A stretch of 64,000 nucleotides of DNA from Euborellia annulipes (lineage: Eukaryota > Arthropoda > Insecta > Dermaptera > Anisolabididae): assembly GCA_023213315.1 (NCBI GenBank), contig JAKCPI010024840.1, positions 62,001 to 126,000 on the forward strand, given 5' to 3'. The notes below the pieces were generated by a model. The model ran no database searches and was not told where the DNA came from. It saw nothing but the letters and a program-made list of their open reading frames with translations. This document shows positions 12,926 through 27,468 of the stretch, one piece after another (the first letter of the stretch is position 1; each line of letters begins with the position of its first letter). A program made the position numbers and the translations under genes.

Positions 12926-15900
12926 AATAGAATGCCTTTTTTTTTAATTATGATTAATTAATTAAATTTTTCTTTTATATTTATAGAAAATGCAAAAAAA
13001 AAACTCTATTGTGAAAATTGTAATTTTTTTTAAATCTAAAAATGAGAAAATCATTAATATCCAACCTATAATAATTAAAAAAAGCAGTGACCAAGTCAAA
13101 AATAAATTTCGTATTTATTTAAAAATTAACGGGCAAATAGTTCAGGATTCTTGGAAAAGATGGTAGGCTTGTCAAACAGCTGGCGCATTATTAGAAGCCT
13201 ATATTTATATATTTTTATGCTGTTATAAATTATATTTAATAAAATTTATAAACTATTCATTATTAAAAGATCAACGAAAATCAAACAAATACATGAGATT
13301 AAATATAGCCCTACCATCCTGCCATCTGTTGGCAAATTTTCATAATAGTTGGGCTTTTTGGCTAAATTTTTAAGACTCCTAACGCAATCTTATTGGCAAA
13401 AAACATGCGAACAGCTTGCCTCCTGTATAGCCTTAAACTTAACCTTAAGGTAAGCAAATTTTTATCATAAAAACAAACGAAGAAACTTTTTGTGAACCTT
13501 TTTGCCTTCGCCATCGCCTCTGTAGAATTGCTCGGCGCGGGTCTTTCCTTGAACCACAGGATCCACAGCTTCCAAATGGGATGGATTTGCCACTACAGCC
13601 AATCGGATGTTTTTGTTCGTTACTCGGTTCAAACGTTCAATATATGTACCCAGATGGTATTTCACATCACCGGAGCCCTAAAAATATCAATAAATTTAAG
13701 TTTATAAATAATCAGCAAATAATTACAATGTTAAAATAAAACTTAATGAATTATTTTTTCACACAATAATGACAATAAATGATTAATCACAATTATATGT
13801 AATTAAAAAAAGAGCAATTATATTTTTTATATTTTATTGTGTTTAATGAACTTAATGTTGAATTTGAACTAATAAAACATGTATGCGCATAAAGAAGATT
13901 TCAAAAAAAGATTGTCAAAAATTTTAAAATAAAAATTAAAAAGAAAAAGAATTTTATTTTATTTTTAAAAGGGATTCTGAGTAGAAATTAAAAACCTATT
14001 TGATAAGTGATAATTACATCATCAGCGGCTTCAAGTGCAGCAAATTGCGTGAAGATTTGCTCGAGAGGTTTTCGGCAAACGTTGGCAAGGACATTAAGAC
14101 GTCCTCGATGAGGCATTCCCATGACGATTGACTCAACACCGAGCTCCGTAGATCTGTCGATCACTTGTTTCATTGCTGGGATTAAAATCTCACAGCCCTC
14201 GAGACCGAAACGTTTCTCACTGGACCATTTGCGAGCGAGGAAGGCTTCAAAACTGTTAAAAAATGAAATTATATTATTAATCTAAGTGTAGCAAAAACAA
14301 AATTGAAGATATACAGGGTGTCTCAAAAAAAAAGTGTGCTAACATTTCGAATGAAGAGAAAAACATTATTTATGAACATTGAATGAAATGGAATAGCTTC
14401 GAATACAGAAAACAAATGTAATTGAAGAATCATGTTCACAAATTTCACATTGATGACCATTATTTTCCAGACAACGCTGATAACGCGCTCCAAGGGATTC
14501 GGAAACGTCACGAAACAGGTCATTAGGATTTGTGGGGATATCTCAAAGACAAATCTCTCGCCAAACCAAGAACAAGTGATGGTTTGAAATTGAAAGACGC
14601 GATATTCCTAATGAGCTGTTTCGTGAGGTTTACGAATCCCTTGGTGAGCGTTATGGGAGTTGTCTAGACAATAATGGGCATCAATTTGATCATTTGCGAA
14701 CATGATTCTTCAATTACATTTGTCTTCTGTATTTGAAGCTATTCTATTTCACTCTATGTTCATAAATAATGTTTTCTCGTCATTCTAAATGGGAGTACAT
14801 TTTTTGAGACACTCTGAATAGGCTGGGATGTTTAGAATATTGAGGTTGAAGAACAAATAAACCAGCAATTATCGCTCCGCCTGACGTCCTTTTTATTTGG
14901 CAGATATTTCGAAGCGAATAACCTGCCGTGAGAATAAACACTAGTGGGTTTAGTCAAAGCAAAGTATTATAAATCCCTTAGGGGCGGAATACATATTAGA
15001 AGGTGCCTTGTATAAGAAGATGTCGGCTCTGTGTCTTGCGCAGAATTGACCTTCGAAATATCTGCCAAAATAAAAAGAAAGTCAGGTGGAGCGACAATTG
15101 CTGGATTTGTTTGTGCTTCAACCTTAATAAAAACAAAATTGTATGAATTCTTTTGAATATTTTTGCATATAAAAATTATTTTTTTCTCCCGTTTTGGTTT
15201 CTCTGAAAATAACAATAAGATTTTCATATTATAATTAGCTAGTTTTATGGAATATAGAATATTTTATTAATAGTATAAAAATAAGAAATAAATATTATTA
15301 TTCATTCTTTCCAATTTTTAATTTAATCAAATTACCTTTACTTTAAAAAAAACTCCATTCAAATAATAAATAGTTCAAGGAAATGAGAATAAAGCAAGGT
15401 TAAATGAGTTATAAAAATAGTCACTCAAGCGTAACATGAACAATTAGGTTTTTGTCTTACGTAAATTTATCAATTAGAAAATTTACTATTTGGAAAAAAA
15501 AATTTGGATCTATGAAAATATTCAATAAGAAACGAGATTTTTTCTTTTGTTTATATCTAAATAAATAAAATATTAGTAAATTTTTTTTTTTTTTTTCAGC
15601 AGCCAGAGGAAAATTTCCAAAAGAATTCCAAAATTGAAAATGGCATTACTGCTGGATGTCAGATGTATTTGATAATTGGAAAGAAAATACTTTTTTTTTT
15701 TACTTTCCTTTACTCTTTATATGAAATATATAGAGAGAAAGTATTTCGATCATGTTAAAAATTCGATGTCGAGATTTTGATAAATATACACGTTTTGAGG
15801 TCCCCTGAGTCCAAAAAAGTGGTTTTTGCAACATAGTCTGTCTGTCTGTCTATATCTGTGAGCAAAATATCTCAGGAACGAAAAGAGCTAGGAAGTTCAA

Positions 15901-18900
15901 ATTTTATATTTGAGTTAGGCACCCCCCTCCCTCCCGTGAAAATGAGCTTTTAAACAAAATCGGTCAATTTTCTCAAAATTCGTTCCAACGATTTTAAATT
16001 AAAATTCATAAATCTATTATTTAGATGCTCTTTAAAAAGTATATCAGTGAAATTTTTCGTGGAAATCGTTTGAAGTACACTTTACTGATGTGGAAGTATT
16101 CGCAGCTCAGGGCCATCTTGATCGGGGTGCTAAGGGTAACTAAATATACACACTAGATTTTTTCAGCACCTTTTTATTTACTGACGACTGTAAGCACGCA
16201 TCAAAACAGTTTCGACCTACCAAGAGCCATCATCATCAGGCCTATATCAAACAAAAAACAATTACATTCCTCAAAGAATAATTGTGTAACCATGTATGAT
16301 AGACTATTTTTTCTCATTATATATTTATATATGTATGTGAAAAATGTACTGTTTAAAGTACAATAACATAAAAAAAAATGTCTTCTAACAGTAAAATTAT
16401 TCATTGAGGAATGGAAGTGTTTTTTGTTTGATTTCGGCCTGATGATGACTCTTGGTAGGTCGAAATTGTAGTCATGCGCTCTTACAGTCGTCAGTAAAAA
16501 GAAAAAAATATTTTCTTACCAATTGTCAAATACATCTCGCACCCAGAAGTAACTTCCATTTTCACTTTTGGATTTTTATGATAATCATTGCAGCCATTTT
16601 TCCAACACTTTTCGTGTCCCAAGTAACAACCAGAATGCGATCGGACATCAAAATATCTATATTAAATTGTGTAATTTCTAAATTATTGTTTTCTTTGCTA
16701 TACATCTTTTTCCACTACTATAAATATTATTATTATTATATATTTGTATGTGCGTGTATGTATGTGTTCAACCTAAATAAAGCGAGAATCTCATAACTAA
16801 TAAATAGTTTTACAGTTTACATTCACTGCTTCAATTTGATTGCTATTGTTTACAAAGATCCAATTTATTCCAAAATTAATAGGAATGAAGGTAAGGATCT
16901 TTTAGGCCATTTTTATTAAATAAAAATTGACAAAATTTGTTTGAATAGAAACAGATTTGTGATGGGAAACAACAAAATATGCTCGAACTAAAATTTTAAT
17001 AAAGAATGTATTTACCCAGTGGCTCGAGTAAGACGAGCAAGAATCAATCTTTTCTCATCAGCAGTCATCTCCATGATTCCTGGAGTTTCCAATTTCTGTC
17101 GAATCCAATTGCACTGTTCCAATGAGTTGATGAACATGAATTCGACGCCAATGTGTCTACAATAAGCATTCTCCAGACGGCGAAGGATTTCTCGCAATGG
17201 AAGTGCCTTTTCTTTGCCTCCAATAAATGTCGTCGATGGTAATTTGAACACCCGATCCATGTCTTCTTCCTCTGTATAAACCCACCCAAACATATTAGAT
17301 TAGAAAAGAATATAAAAAAATATAATTATATATATAAAGATAAAAACAAGGTTGAATCAATATTAGAAGAACTATATTTGTAAGGTAAAAGGTCTGTAAT
17401 TAAAATACGAGGACCGACTGAAAACTTTTGTACTTTAATGCTTAACATGGGAACGAAAATGAAATAAAAAGATAATTCTTTGTAATATTTATTTTCCAAT
17501 ATAGCACGTGTTTATACTTATAAACATGGACTATATTGAAAAATAAATATTGTATTTTGTAACAAAAGAATTCTAATTATATGCATTTTTGGCTCTTTCT
17601 GGTAACTCTTTTCGTTTCCATGCTACGCGCTAGAGTATAAAACTTTAGCCGGTCCTTATATATATACCATCTATTGCAAAAGTATTGAGAATAAAGCCCG
17701 GCAGTTAGGCAGCCCAAATAGTACACGTTCACTAATATATTAAAAAGATAAATTTTTATGGTAATAAAGACCGATCGCCCAATTGCCTGCTTTGAAAAAG
17801 ATATTTCTTAGACAGACCAGCTGCCATTTGGGATGCCTAACTTCCGGGCTTTATTCTCAATACTATTGCAATAGATGGTACATATTAGGGCGGCCCTTAT
17901 TTTGGTCTTTTTCGATTATTTTTCGACGATACTCCTAAATCGGTTCCAAGAAAATATAAAAAAAAGCTCTTAATATTAATATTAACCCGGCCCCTAAGGC
18001 AGCCAAAGTTTGAAATGGAAATAACATGGAAAAAGTTCTTTTGTGTCTTTAAAATTTTTTAACTCATCAACGGAAGAACCTCTTGGTAAGACCATAACAT
18101 ATTCTTATAGGAAATTTAACGCTCTACAAAATACGTCTCCTATGATTTGTGGGTTCTTCTACTGGTTCAAAAGTTATTCGAGGTCAAAGTTGAAGTTATA
18201 TTGAATTCAATGTTTTTTTGTTTTGTTTTTTTGATCTCAAATAACATTTGAACCAGTAGAGGAGACTTTTTTATATAGAGCGTTAAATTTCCTATAAGAA
18301 TATGTTATGGTCTTATCAAGAAGTTGTTCCGTTGATCCGTTATTAAAGTTTAAAGACACAAAAATTTTCCCAAGTTATTTCGATTTAAAACTTTGGCTGC
18401 CTTGGGGGACGGGTTAATATTTATATTAAGAGCTGAAATTTGGCAGGAATTTTTTTTATATGTTTGGATCCGATTTAGGACTATCGTCGAAAAAGTTCAA
18501 AATGAGGACCACCATAATATATATATATATAAATGAATTAGGTTACAAAATATATATATATATATATAATATCAATTATGTTACAAAAGAGTTATGAATC
18601 ATAGCCTTAAACATTTTTAAAGATAAAAAAATTATACAAAACATATCTTACTTTAGACCAAATAGTCAAGGTTTAAATTTTTCTTTAAATAGAAACTCAA
18701 CCTTGTTTTCTATTTTTCCCATAAAATTAAAAAAAAAAAAATTATTTACAATATATAAGGACTGTGTTGAAAAAAATGTAATCTTTATTACAGAAGAATT
18801 TGATAAGTTTCTAAAATAAAGACCTTATAAAGAAAATTATTATTATTTTCCTTATTATCCTTATCGGAGTTTAAAAAAATAAGGTATTTCTTCTTATCAG

Positions 18901-21900
18901 TAGTATTTTTCCCAAGGTAAAAATGGTTTTAAAAAGTAACTTATCAAGATCATTGATGTTAAAAATATACAAATCTAATATTACTATATTAAATCAATTT
19001 AACCTGGACAAAACAATTAAATATTTCTATTACAACGGATAAACATGATCGAAGATTTCTTTAGACTATTAATAAGCATTTTCTTTTAGATACCAACTGA
19101 ATGAGATCTTTATAATACAAGTGAAGGGAAATTAGATTTAAAATCTAAGATATTTAATATTATATAGTTTTTCCTTTTCTTTCTTATATATATATAATGG
19201 TTTTCTTTGTTTTTTATTCCTCGGTTATTAAACTTATGTAATTGTTTTTTTTTTCTAACCATTTTTCATTACTTTAAAAATATTTAAAACAAAAGCAGTG
19301 AACACATATTCTAAGTACGCAGTGAAAGTGTAATTCTATTATTAAATGGATGCTTGCTTGTTTTGCCCTTTTGGCTTCTTATCCAATAAAATACCGTGCC
19401 AAGTTCCGAAAATAATCATCATCAGTGTCTAGAAGAAAATGCAAAATCACAAAACATATGTTTATAAAATAGTTAATTTATTTTTTTCAATTCAGAAGTA
19501 ATATAAACTATTTAACGAGATTTAAACTAATTAAATTTATGAAATCATTAAAAAATAAAATTTTTAAAATTAATGAGAATAAATTTTGTGAGTTTCCATC
19601 ACCTGAAAATTAATTTAGAAATTATTAGAAAAAAAGATTTTGTTTTTAAAGAATGTTAAGAATGCATGAAATATTGCAAAAAAAAAATAAATAAAAACTA
19701 TGAGCTAATTTTCTAATTAGTGTCCGAGGTTGAAAGCAAAATATATTAGTAAATTTGCAAGAGAGCAATTACAAGTAAATAATAAATATATTATTCTTTA
19801 TACATACTTTTCAAGATGGAATCAATTTGATTGAGAAGCACTTGTTTATTCGTGGTATTCTTGTATCGGCCTAATTAAAGTCAAAATGAAAAGGAAACAT
19901 AAAAAAAGATCGTGCAAAAAAGTAAAGCAAAGTCTTAAAAAATAAATTAATAAGCAATAAAAATTAAATAAAAAAAATAAATAAATAAATGAAAAGCAAA
20001 AAGAAATTTGTGCAAAAAAGTAAAATAATTACAAAAGGAAGTTAGAGAATTGATTATAAATATAATTTATATATATATATATATATATAAAGGTAATCCA
20101 AGAAGTTGAAAATAAATCTAAATATAAAATTTTTTGGGTCATACCTTCTGAAGGAATTTATTATTTTATTTCTCTCAGTTTCAGTTGAAATGGGCTAAGA
20201 TTCAATTCTTAAATCAGAGTATCAATTTAGGAATCGCTATTAGAAAAAAAAAGGAATCTATTAATTTTTAACTTGATATATATATATAAATATTACATTT
20301 ATGATCACTTGACTTCCTCAAAAGGTACATATTTATGAAAAAAAGAAAAAAAAAAAATTTATTAATGATTTCAATTAAAAGACTTTATGCAATTTTTTTA
20401 TATTAATAATTATTAATGAATCATTGTTAGAGTAAGTCGACAAAAGAGAGTTAAATAAGTTGATAATTCTTACCGAAAGAGTAGTGCGAATAGAGAAGTT
20501 CTTGAGGCGTTTTGTCGTCAAGATCGGCGCTGTTGATTCCCAAGGGATCCAGCTTTGCGATATGGTGGCCGCGGATCTGTGCGACGGGTTCACCACATGG
20601 GTTAGCACAGTACACACAAGGGTGGAAAAATATAGATCAAAGGGGGTCAATCGACTTTTCACAAGAGTGTACAACCTATAGTTTTCACATACATTTAAGA
20701 GACTTCAATCTTTATTTTATTAACAAGTTAATTTAAAAATTTTCTAATATGTTCCTAGACATATGGACAATCATTTAAATAGAAGGCTAAGCAGCTATGT
20801 TTATTTCTTTATTGCATTCGAACCCTCAGCGACTTTTCGGTCGTCGATACGACCATCTTCATGGCTAGGGTTCAGTCAATAGAAACCCTCTTATTATCCT
20901 GCTAGATATTGATTCAATTATTCACCTCGTTTACAAATCATTTAAGAAGTATAGACATTTCTCTCTAAAATTCACATCAAATCAAGAAGCGTAATAATAA
21001 AATTCTATGCTTCTTGAAGATAAAATGCTTCAATTATTGGCATGCCCCCCCCCCCCCCCCCGATACCCCCTAGTTATGTCCATGATTGGGATAATTAGAG
21101 AATTAAAACAGTAAAAATCTTTCAGAAAAGATGTTGATAATAGAAGTGGCTGTTCAGCAATTAGAATGTTGAAGGAAGAGAGGATGTCAGCCAAAAAGGA
21201 GCCTCTATCGAATAAAAATCTCCAATCAGAAAACGTTTCGGGTTTAATTAGATAAAACCATCATCAGTTCTTTAGAGATTATTGGCAATCTCAAGATGCA
21301 CACCATTGAGATGCAGATAGAGTTGTTATATATAAACATATACAAAATTATATAAAAAATACAAAATTTGCATATCAGTTGTCAGATGCTCATCAGTTAA
21401 CACGGCCAAGTCTCAAATGTATAATATACATTTGAGATATAATTTGATGTATAATATACATTTGAGATATAATTTGATGTATAATATACATTTGAGACTT
21501 GGCCGTGTTAACTGATGAGCATCTGACAACTGATATGAAATTTTGTATTTTTTATATAATTTTGTATATGTTTATATATAACAACTCTATCTGCATCTCA
21601 ATGGTGTGCATCTTGAGATTGCCAATAATGTAAGATCTGATGTTTTTTATAATTTAAAAAATATTTTATGTTGTTGTATTACAATTATTATTTATGCTCA
21701 TTTCAGCTCTAAAGAACTGATGATGGTTTTATCTAATTAAATCCGAAACGTTTTCTGATTGGAGATTTTTATTCGATAGAGGCTCCTTTTTGGCTGACAT
21801 CTCTCTTCCTTCAACATTCTTTCAGAAAAGCCTTATATTAAATTTTTTTAAATATTTCGACTGGCCATCTTTAGTGCAGGATTCACCATGAATTCTTGAA

Positions 21901-22645
21901 TGGTCGTCTTCCCCTCCTCTCTTTATGCAAATGTTTATAACACAAGACGAAAGAACCGCCTGCACTTGGAGGATAGCCAGGAATTAGACAGAAAAATTAT
22001 AGTATATGGGGCGTTTCTGAAAGATTTTTGCTGTTTTATTTCTCCCCGGAATCACATCACATCCTTTGCAACGAGCATCAATTAATCATATATTATCAAT
22101 TAGAGAATTATATCGAAATACCAAAATGAAAAATTTAAACTTTTTAAATAGATTTCAACAATGGATCACTAAATTGATTTAATTTTGTATAGTGAGCGCC
22201 ACAATTAAGTCCCTTCCTGGTATCTAGAGCCTTAAGTATATGGTATATAGTTAAAAAAATAAAATCATCTGTACCAGATTTTATTTTACCTTTTCGGACA
22301 TTAAAATTATTTTAGTATATACCATATACTTAAGATACCAGGTGTGGCGTTCACTGTACCCCTGCCCTTTTGCTCGATCCTATGATTAATGCATATACCC
22401 GATGAAGCTAAATTTTGATAGATGATAATAAATTAAATGAGTTTTCCGTCCTTTAAAAAGAGATAACTTTAAAAAAAATTGGTTAGAAATTTTTTATTGA
22501 GAAATGAATAACGATTTTCATATTATATAACTATTGATTGACTTTTCTATCTTTAGAATTGTATTCTAATTGTTCTTAATAATTTAACATAATAAATCAA
22601 TTTCTTTCTAATTGATTGAAGGAATCAGAATGTCACAGCGACTCT

Positions 22646-22679
<34 letters not shown>

Positions 22680-23203
22680 CAAAAAGACAGGTCCCAGAGC
22701 AGAAAAGAAAGACATGAAGACGAAGAAAACTTTACTTGGTCCTGTCCAGTATGTAACTTCAGTCGCGACGGAAAGTGAGGACGTCAATACGTCAATTCCC
22801 ATGTCTCACAGGCACACAAAGATCTCATCCCCCCTGCTCCAGCCAATCCTGTAGCCCTGAACTGTCCACACTGTGCGTTCTGTGCTAGGTCTAAATCCGG
22901 TCTTTCGAGCCATCTCCGAAACAAACATAAACATGACTTTAACTTCACAGTCAATCCCTTCAAACCTATCAGATCACGTCGTCAAACTCCTGCTGTTCTC
23001 CCACAACCCAACCAAACACCGTCACCAGACACACATTCCAGTAAAAGGCAACCTGCACCGCAAGCCCAGAGCAATCCTTCCCAATGTCCATTACACTCTG
23101 CGGTAGAACATTCCGGTCAAAGGCTGGCCTGGCAAGTCACCGGCGCGGCAACAAATGTGGTGGAAGCTGAGGAGACATCATCGCATCGATGGAAGTCTTG
23201 ATC

Positions 23204-23235
<32 letters not shown>

Positions 23236-26200
23236 TATATGTGACATCCTGATTCCTTCAATCAATTAGAAATAATGTCTACACAGCAAGAATCCCAAAA
23301 TGTAATAAATCAATATTTATAATTTAGTAATATAATAGTTTAATAAAAAATTTTAATTTTACAAAAAACTAAGATTGTTCACTCTTGAGTCACACCAATC
23401 GCAATCCAAGAAATCACAAAATTATAATATCATTAGTAAACACAAAAAGGGCATGTATTCTTTTCATATGGCTTACCTGTATGATAATATATAAAAGTGG
23501 ATGAGAGTCAATTAATTATGTAAAAAGTTAAAATAAAATCGATATTATAATAATAAAATTTATCCAACTCTTTAATAAGAATGATTGTCTTATTAATTTA
23601 TTTGTTAAAAGTTTGGGTAATGTTATTGAAATAATGGATCTTAATTTTGAGTTTATTCAAAAATTCTTGTTTCCTTCTCTTTACCATTTAAATGAATAAC
23701 GTTAGTATTCGTATAGGAAATGTTTTATATTGATACTTAAACAAAATATATATATACATGTTATATTAAGTATAGAAAAGGAACTTTTTTTAGAGATAGA
23801 CTCATAGTAAGACAATATTTTTATTAAATGTTGAATAAGTCTAAAAATGCATATCAAGTGTCTGCAAGTGGAGGTGCTGCGAGCAGGTGAGATGCAACCA
23901 GGCTAAAATGGGCGCAAAAATCGTGGGACATGGGATCCGGAGTTGACCATACCCAACATATGATCTCTGACGACGACCTCCTGAGGGATTCCCTTATGAG
24001 CTGTATATTTGCTGTGGAGATCGGCGAACATGATGCCAAGGGGGTCGAGTTCCGCGACGAGATGTCCTCGGGTCTGTACCCAGGACAGGAGGGATCAGTG
24101 TCATAACACAAAACAAAATAATTAGCCTATTCCCAAATGACCTCTACTATACAAGTATCTAAGACCGTGGCTTTCAGATTGGTTCTATGGAAGGAAGAGT
24201 TGAAAAATGAATTTGAAAAAACTGAAATACTACATCAATAAATTGTACTTAAAACAATTTACAGGGCAAAATGAGAATATACATTTTAAAGAGGATCTAA
24301 AAAATAATTGATTTATGAATTTTAATCAAAATCGTTAGAACCAATTTTGAAAAGATCGAAAAAATACTGAAAAAGTACATCAGTAAAGTGTACTACAAAC
24401 AATTTTCTCGAAAAATTTTACTGATATACTTTTTAAAGAGCATGTAAAAAATAATTGATTTTTGAATTTTAATGAAAATCGTTAGGGCCGATATTGAGAA
24501 ATTCGAAAAAAAAAACTGAAAAAGTACTTCAGTAAAGTACTAGTACTTTTGGGCCGATTTTGTTCAAAAGCTTATTTTGAGTGTCCGGGAGGGTACCTAT
24601 TTTAAATATAAAATTTCAGTAGCTTAATTCTTTTATGCTTAAAATCGTAACACACAGACAGACAGACCAATTTGTGGGACCCACTTTTTTGGACTCAAGG
24701 GACCTCAAAATGTGTATACCCATCAAAATCTCGACACCGAATTTTTGACATGATCTCAATACTTTCTCACTATATATATATACATACTGTATATAGATAA
24801 GGGAAAGTAAAAAATAAAGCCAAGACTCTTCTACTTAATGTTGGAAAAAAAAAATTCTATCAGAGAGGCTATACAATAAAATTAGATTGGGAATCTTCTA
24901 TAAACGCGTAGCAAAAAGAAAAATATGAAAATTAAATAAAAAAACAAATGGATATAAGAATTCACACATAGATTTGTAATTTAAAAAAAAATAGAATATC
25001 CTTTTTTCGCTCAATAATGGAATAGTAAAATTTAGAGGTCAATAGTTTCAAATAAGGAAAAATTATTTTGCCTATAGATACAATACAATTAAACAAACAA
25101 AAAAATAATTTATTAACCAGTATAAACCAGTAATCTAATCTTCCTATTTGTTATTGAATAGGAGGAAAAAATTGGTCATTATCGTTCTATATCTAATAAG
25201 TGCATTATCCCTAAAAATCAAACCACAACAACACACAAACGAGCAAAAAAAAAATAAAACGAAATGTTTTATCAAAATAAATAACTTGTTATCTGAAACT
25301 AATTTTATAGAAGAATTTTCTATCAACACTATGGGAATCTGATATCAAGCAAAAACATATTTAGACAATCAAATGAAGGGTTTCAAAGAATTTGTCAAAC
25401 CAGAGCACAATTTTCTAACATGCCATGACGGGTAAGGAAAAAACCATTTTGAAAATTTTATTCAATCAGTATTAGATAAAAATATACCATTAATTGAAAG
25501 GGAGAAATTAAGCTGTTGGTTGATTAAAATATCGAAGATCTAAAGGCCGGTTTATAAGCTACGATAAATTGTATCGATTTTATTGACAAATTGATTGCTT
25601 CAATAAATCGAAAGAGAGGAGTACTATTTACACGCTACGATAAATCGTAAGGATTTACCGATTTATTGTCATATTTCGCTATCGACTTCAATGCAATGGC
25701 AAATGCAAACTGAGTGAAATTCATGCCGGCCATCATCCAATTCGAATAAATCGCTACAATGTCTTGTTTACACGCTACGATAAATCGTAGTAATTTATCG
25801 TAATGATCGAATTGTTACCCGTCGTAGCAATTTACCTTAACGATCGAATTATTACGATTTATCGTAGCGTGTAATCGGGTCTTAACTAGGAGTTCGATTA
25901 TGGAAAAAAATAATCAATTATGAAAAATAATCGATTATTCGGATTAATCGATTATTGGATCCGCAGAGACAAAAAATAAACGATTATGAACAAAATAATC
26001 GATTATACCTTTTATTTCACTAGTAAAATTTCCATTTTATAATCGATTAATCTATTATTTTGCACAGCCCTAGTCTTAACATGAAACATTCGGATTAGCG
26101 ACACAAAAAGGAGAAATATCAGGGTTTTTTTTAAGATTAAAAATTTAGAAATTTGTTAAATACATATATATTTGATCTTCTAATCAATGTTAAAATTTTT

Positions 26201-27435
26201 TAGATCTATTTATTTATGAATTGTTAAAAAAATCATGTCCAGAAAGATCTGGCCATTCTATAATATGTTTTTAAATTAGTTGTCAAGATAATAAAATGTA
26301 ATGCCTCGAACCTCGAAGAAAATATAGCCTTATTATCTGTGATGGATAATAAGTGCCTAAATATCCATTTAAGTAAAGTGTGATAAAGAATTGCGGTTGG
26401 TGATTGCGTGGCAGATGGGTGGGAGGTAAAAGCTCACTCGACACGCGATACCTGATAGGAGCGGATAATAGCCTGTACGGCTAGATGGTCATCAATGAGT
26501 TTCTCCTGTTGTGGTCCAGCCATAGAGAAGGCAGCTCCAGCACCTCCAAGAAGAGGAGCAATTTCAGAGATGGAGACTTCGTTCTTACGTGGACCAGCCA
26601 ACGACGGTGGAGATGTATAGGCCTGTCCGGGGGCTGCTCCGGCCGTCGCATTTCGAAAGAATACATCCCACGACTGGAAATAATAAATATAAAAATGCGT
26701 TTCAAGTATTGGAATATTTAAATTCTTAAAGTAAATTTATACAATCTATTCCTTTAGAAAATTCATCTTATTTATATAAGTGATCTTTATTTTTCACTTT
26801 TTTAATAATTTACCCAAATCAAAAACGAACGGAATGAGTTCGTGTTGTTCCTATTCTTATTTGCAAACAACCATAGGAGAGCCAGACATCTAATAGAGGG
26901 GGGAGGGGTACTCGTTAGGACGAAAGGGAGGGGGTGTATACAATTAATATATACATAGATTAATAATTATTATTATTATTTTCCTTAAATAAATATATAA
27001 GCTTATTTGTTTTTAATAGGCAAAAGATTTTGAGGATAAGACAGGGGGACATTGGCCCCTTCCCCCTCCCCCCTCCGTTGGCTATGCCCATGAGAGTTGT
27101 ATTCTTGGCTCACTGCGGTTTCGAATTGGTCCCTATGATGTTTGCAAAAAAACATCATCTGATGGATCAAAGAACATGGGTAGAATTTACGTATTATTTC
27201 GTGAACATATTCATCGTCCCGTCTAAAAGGATGTTCAGTTCAGTTCAATGCAGGGTTGACATAACCCTCTGAATTTTTTTTGGGGGTTTAAAAAATAAAA
27301 AACCCTTTTGTTGTGGGTTTTTTTTTTTTTTTTTTTTTTTAAAAAAAATTATTTAAAAAAAAATAAAAATGATATTAATTTTTTATTTAAAAAAAAAAAA
27401 AAAAAAAAAAAAATAAAATAAAAACATAAAATAAA

Positions 27436-27468
<33 letters not shown>

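Larger units (their letters stand above)
16172..16500. repeat. Foldback with hammerhead cores on both strands
   Basis: Arms TTACTGACGACTGTAAG... and complement. Minus core at 16210-16239 (CTGATGA...GTC-GAAAC) and plus core at 16439-16465 (CTGATGA, GAC/GTC stem, GAAA). Between them is GAGGAATGTAATTG-type inverted sequence with a TATATA centre. Confidence 0.7.
21160..21825. repeat. Large foldback with two hammerhead cores
   Basis: GAATGTTGAAGGAAGAGAGG...CCAATCAGAAAACG pairs with the complement to 21825. An inner palindrome (CATATCAGTTGTCAGATGCT..., AACACGGCCAAGTCTCAAAT) surrounds three copies of ATAATATACATTTGAGA-type 36-bp units (21418-21500). Cores at 21236-21267 (minus) and 21717-21748 (plus). 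Confidence 0.8.
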
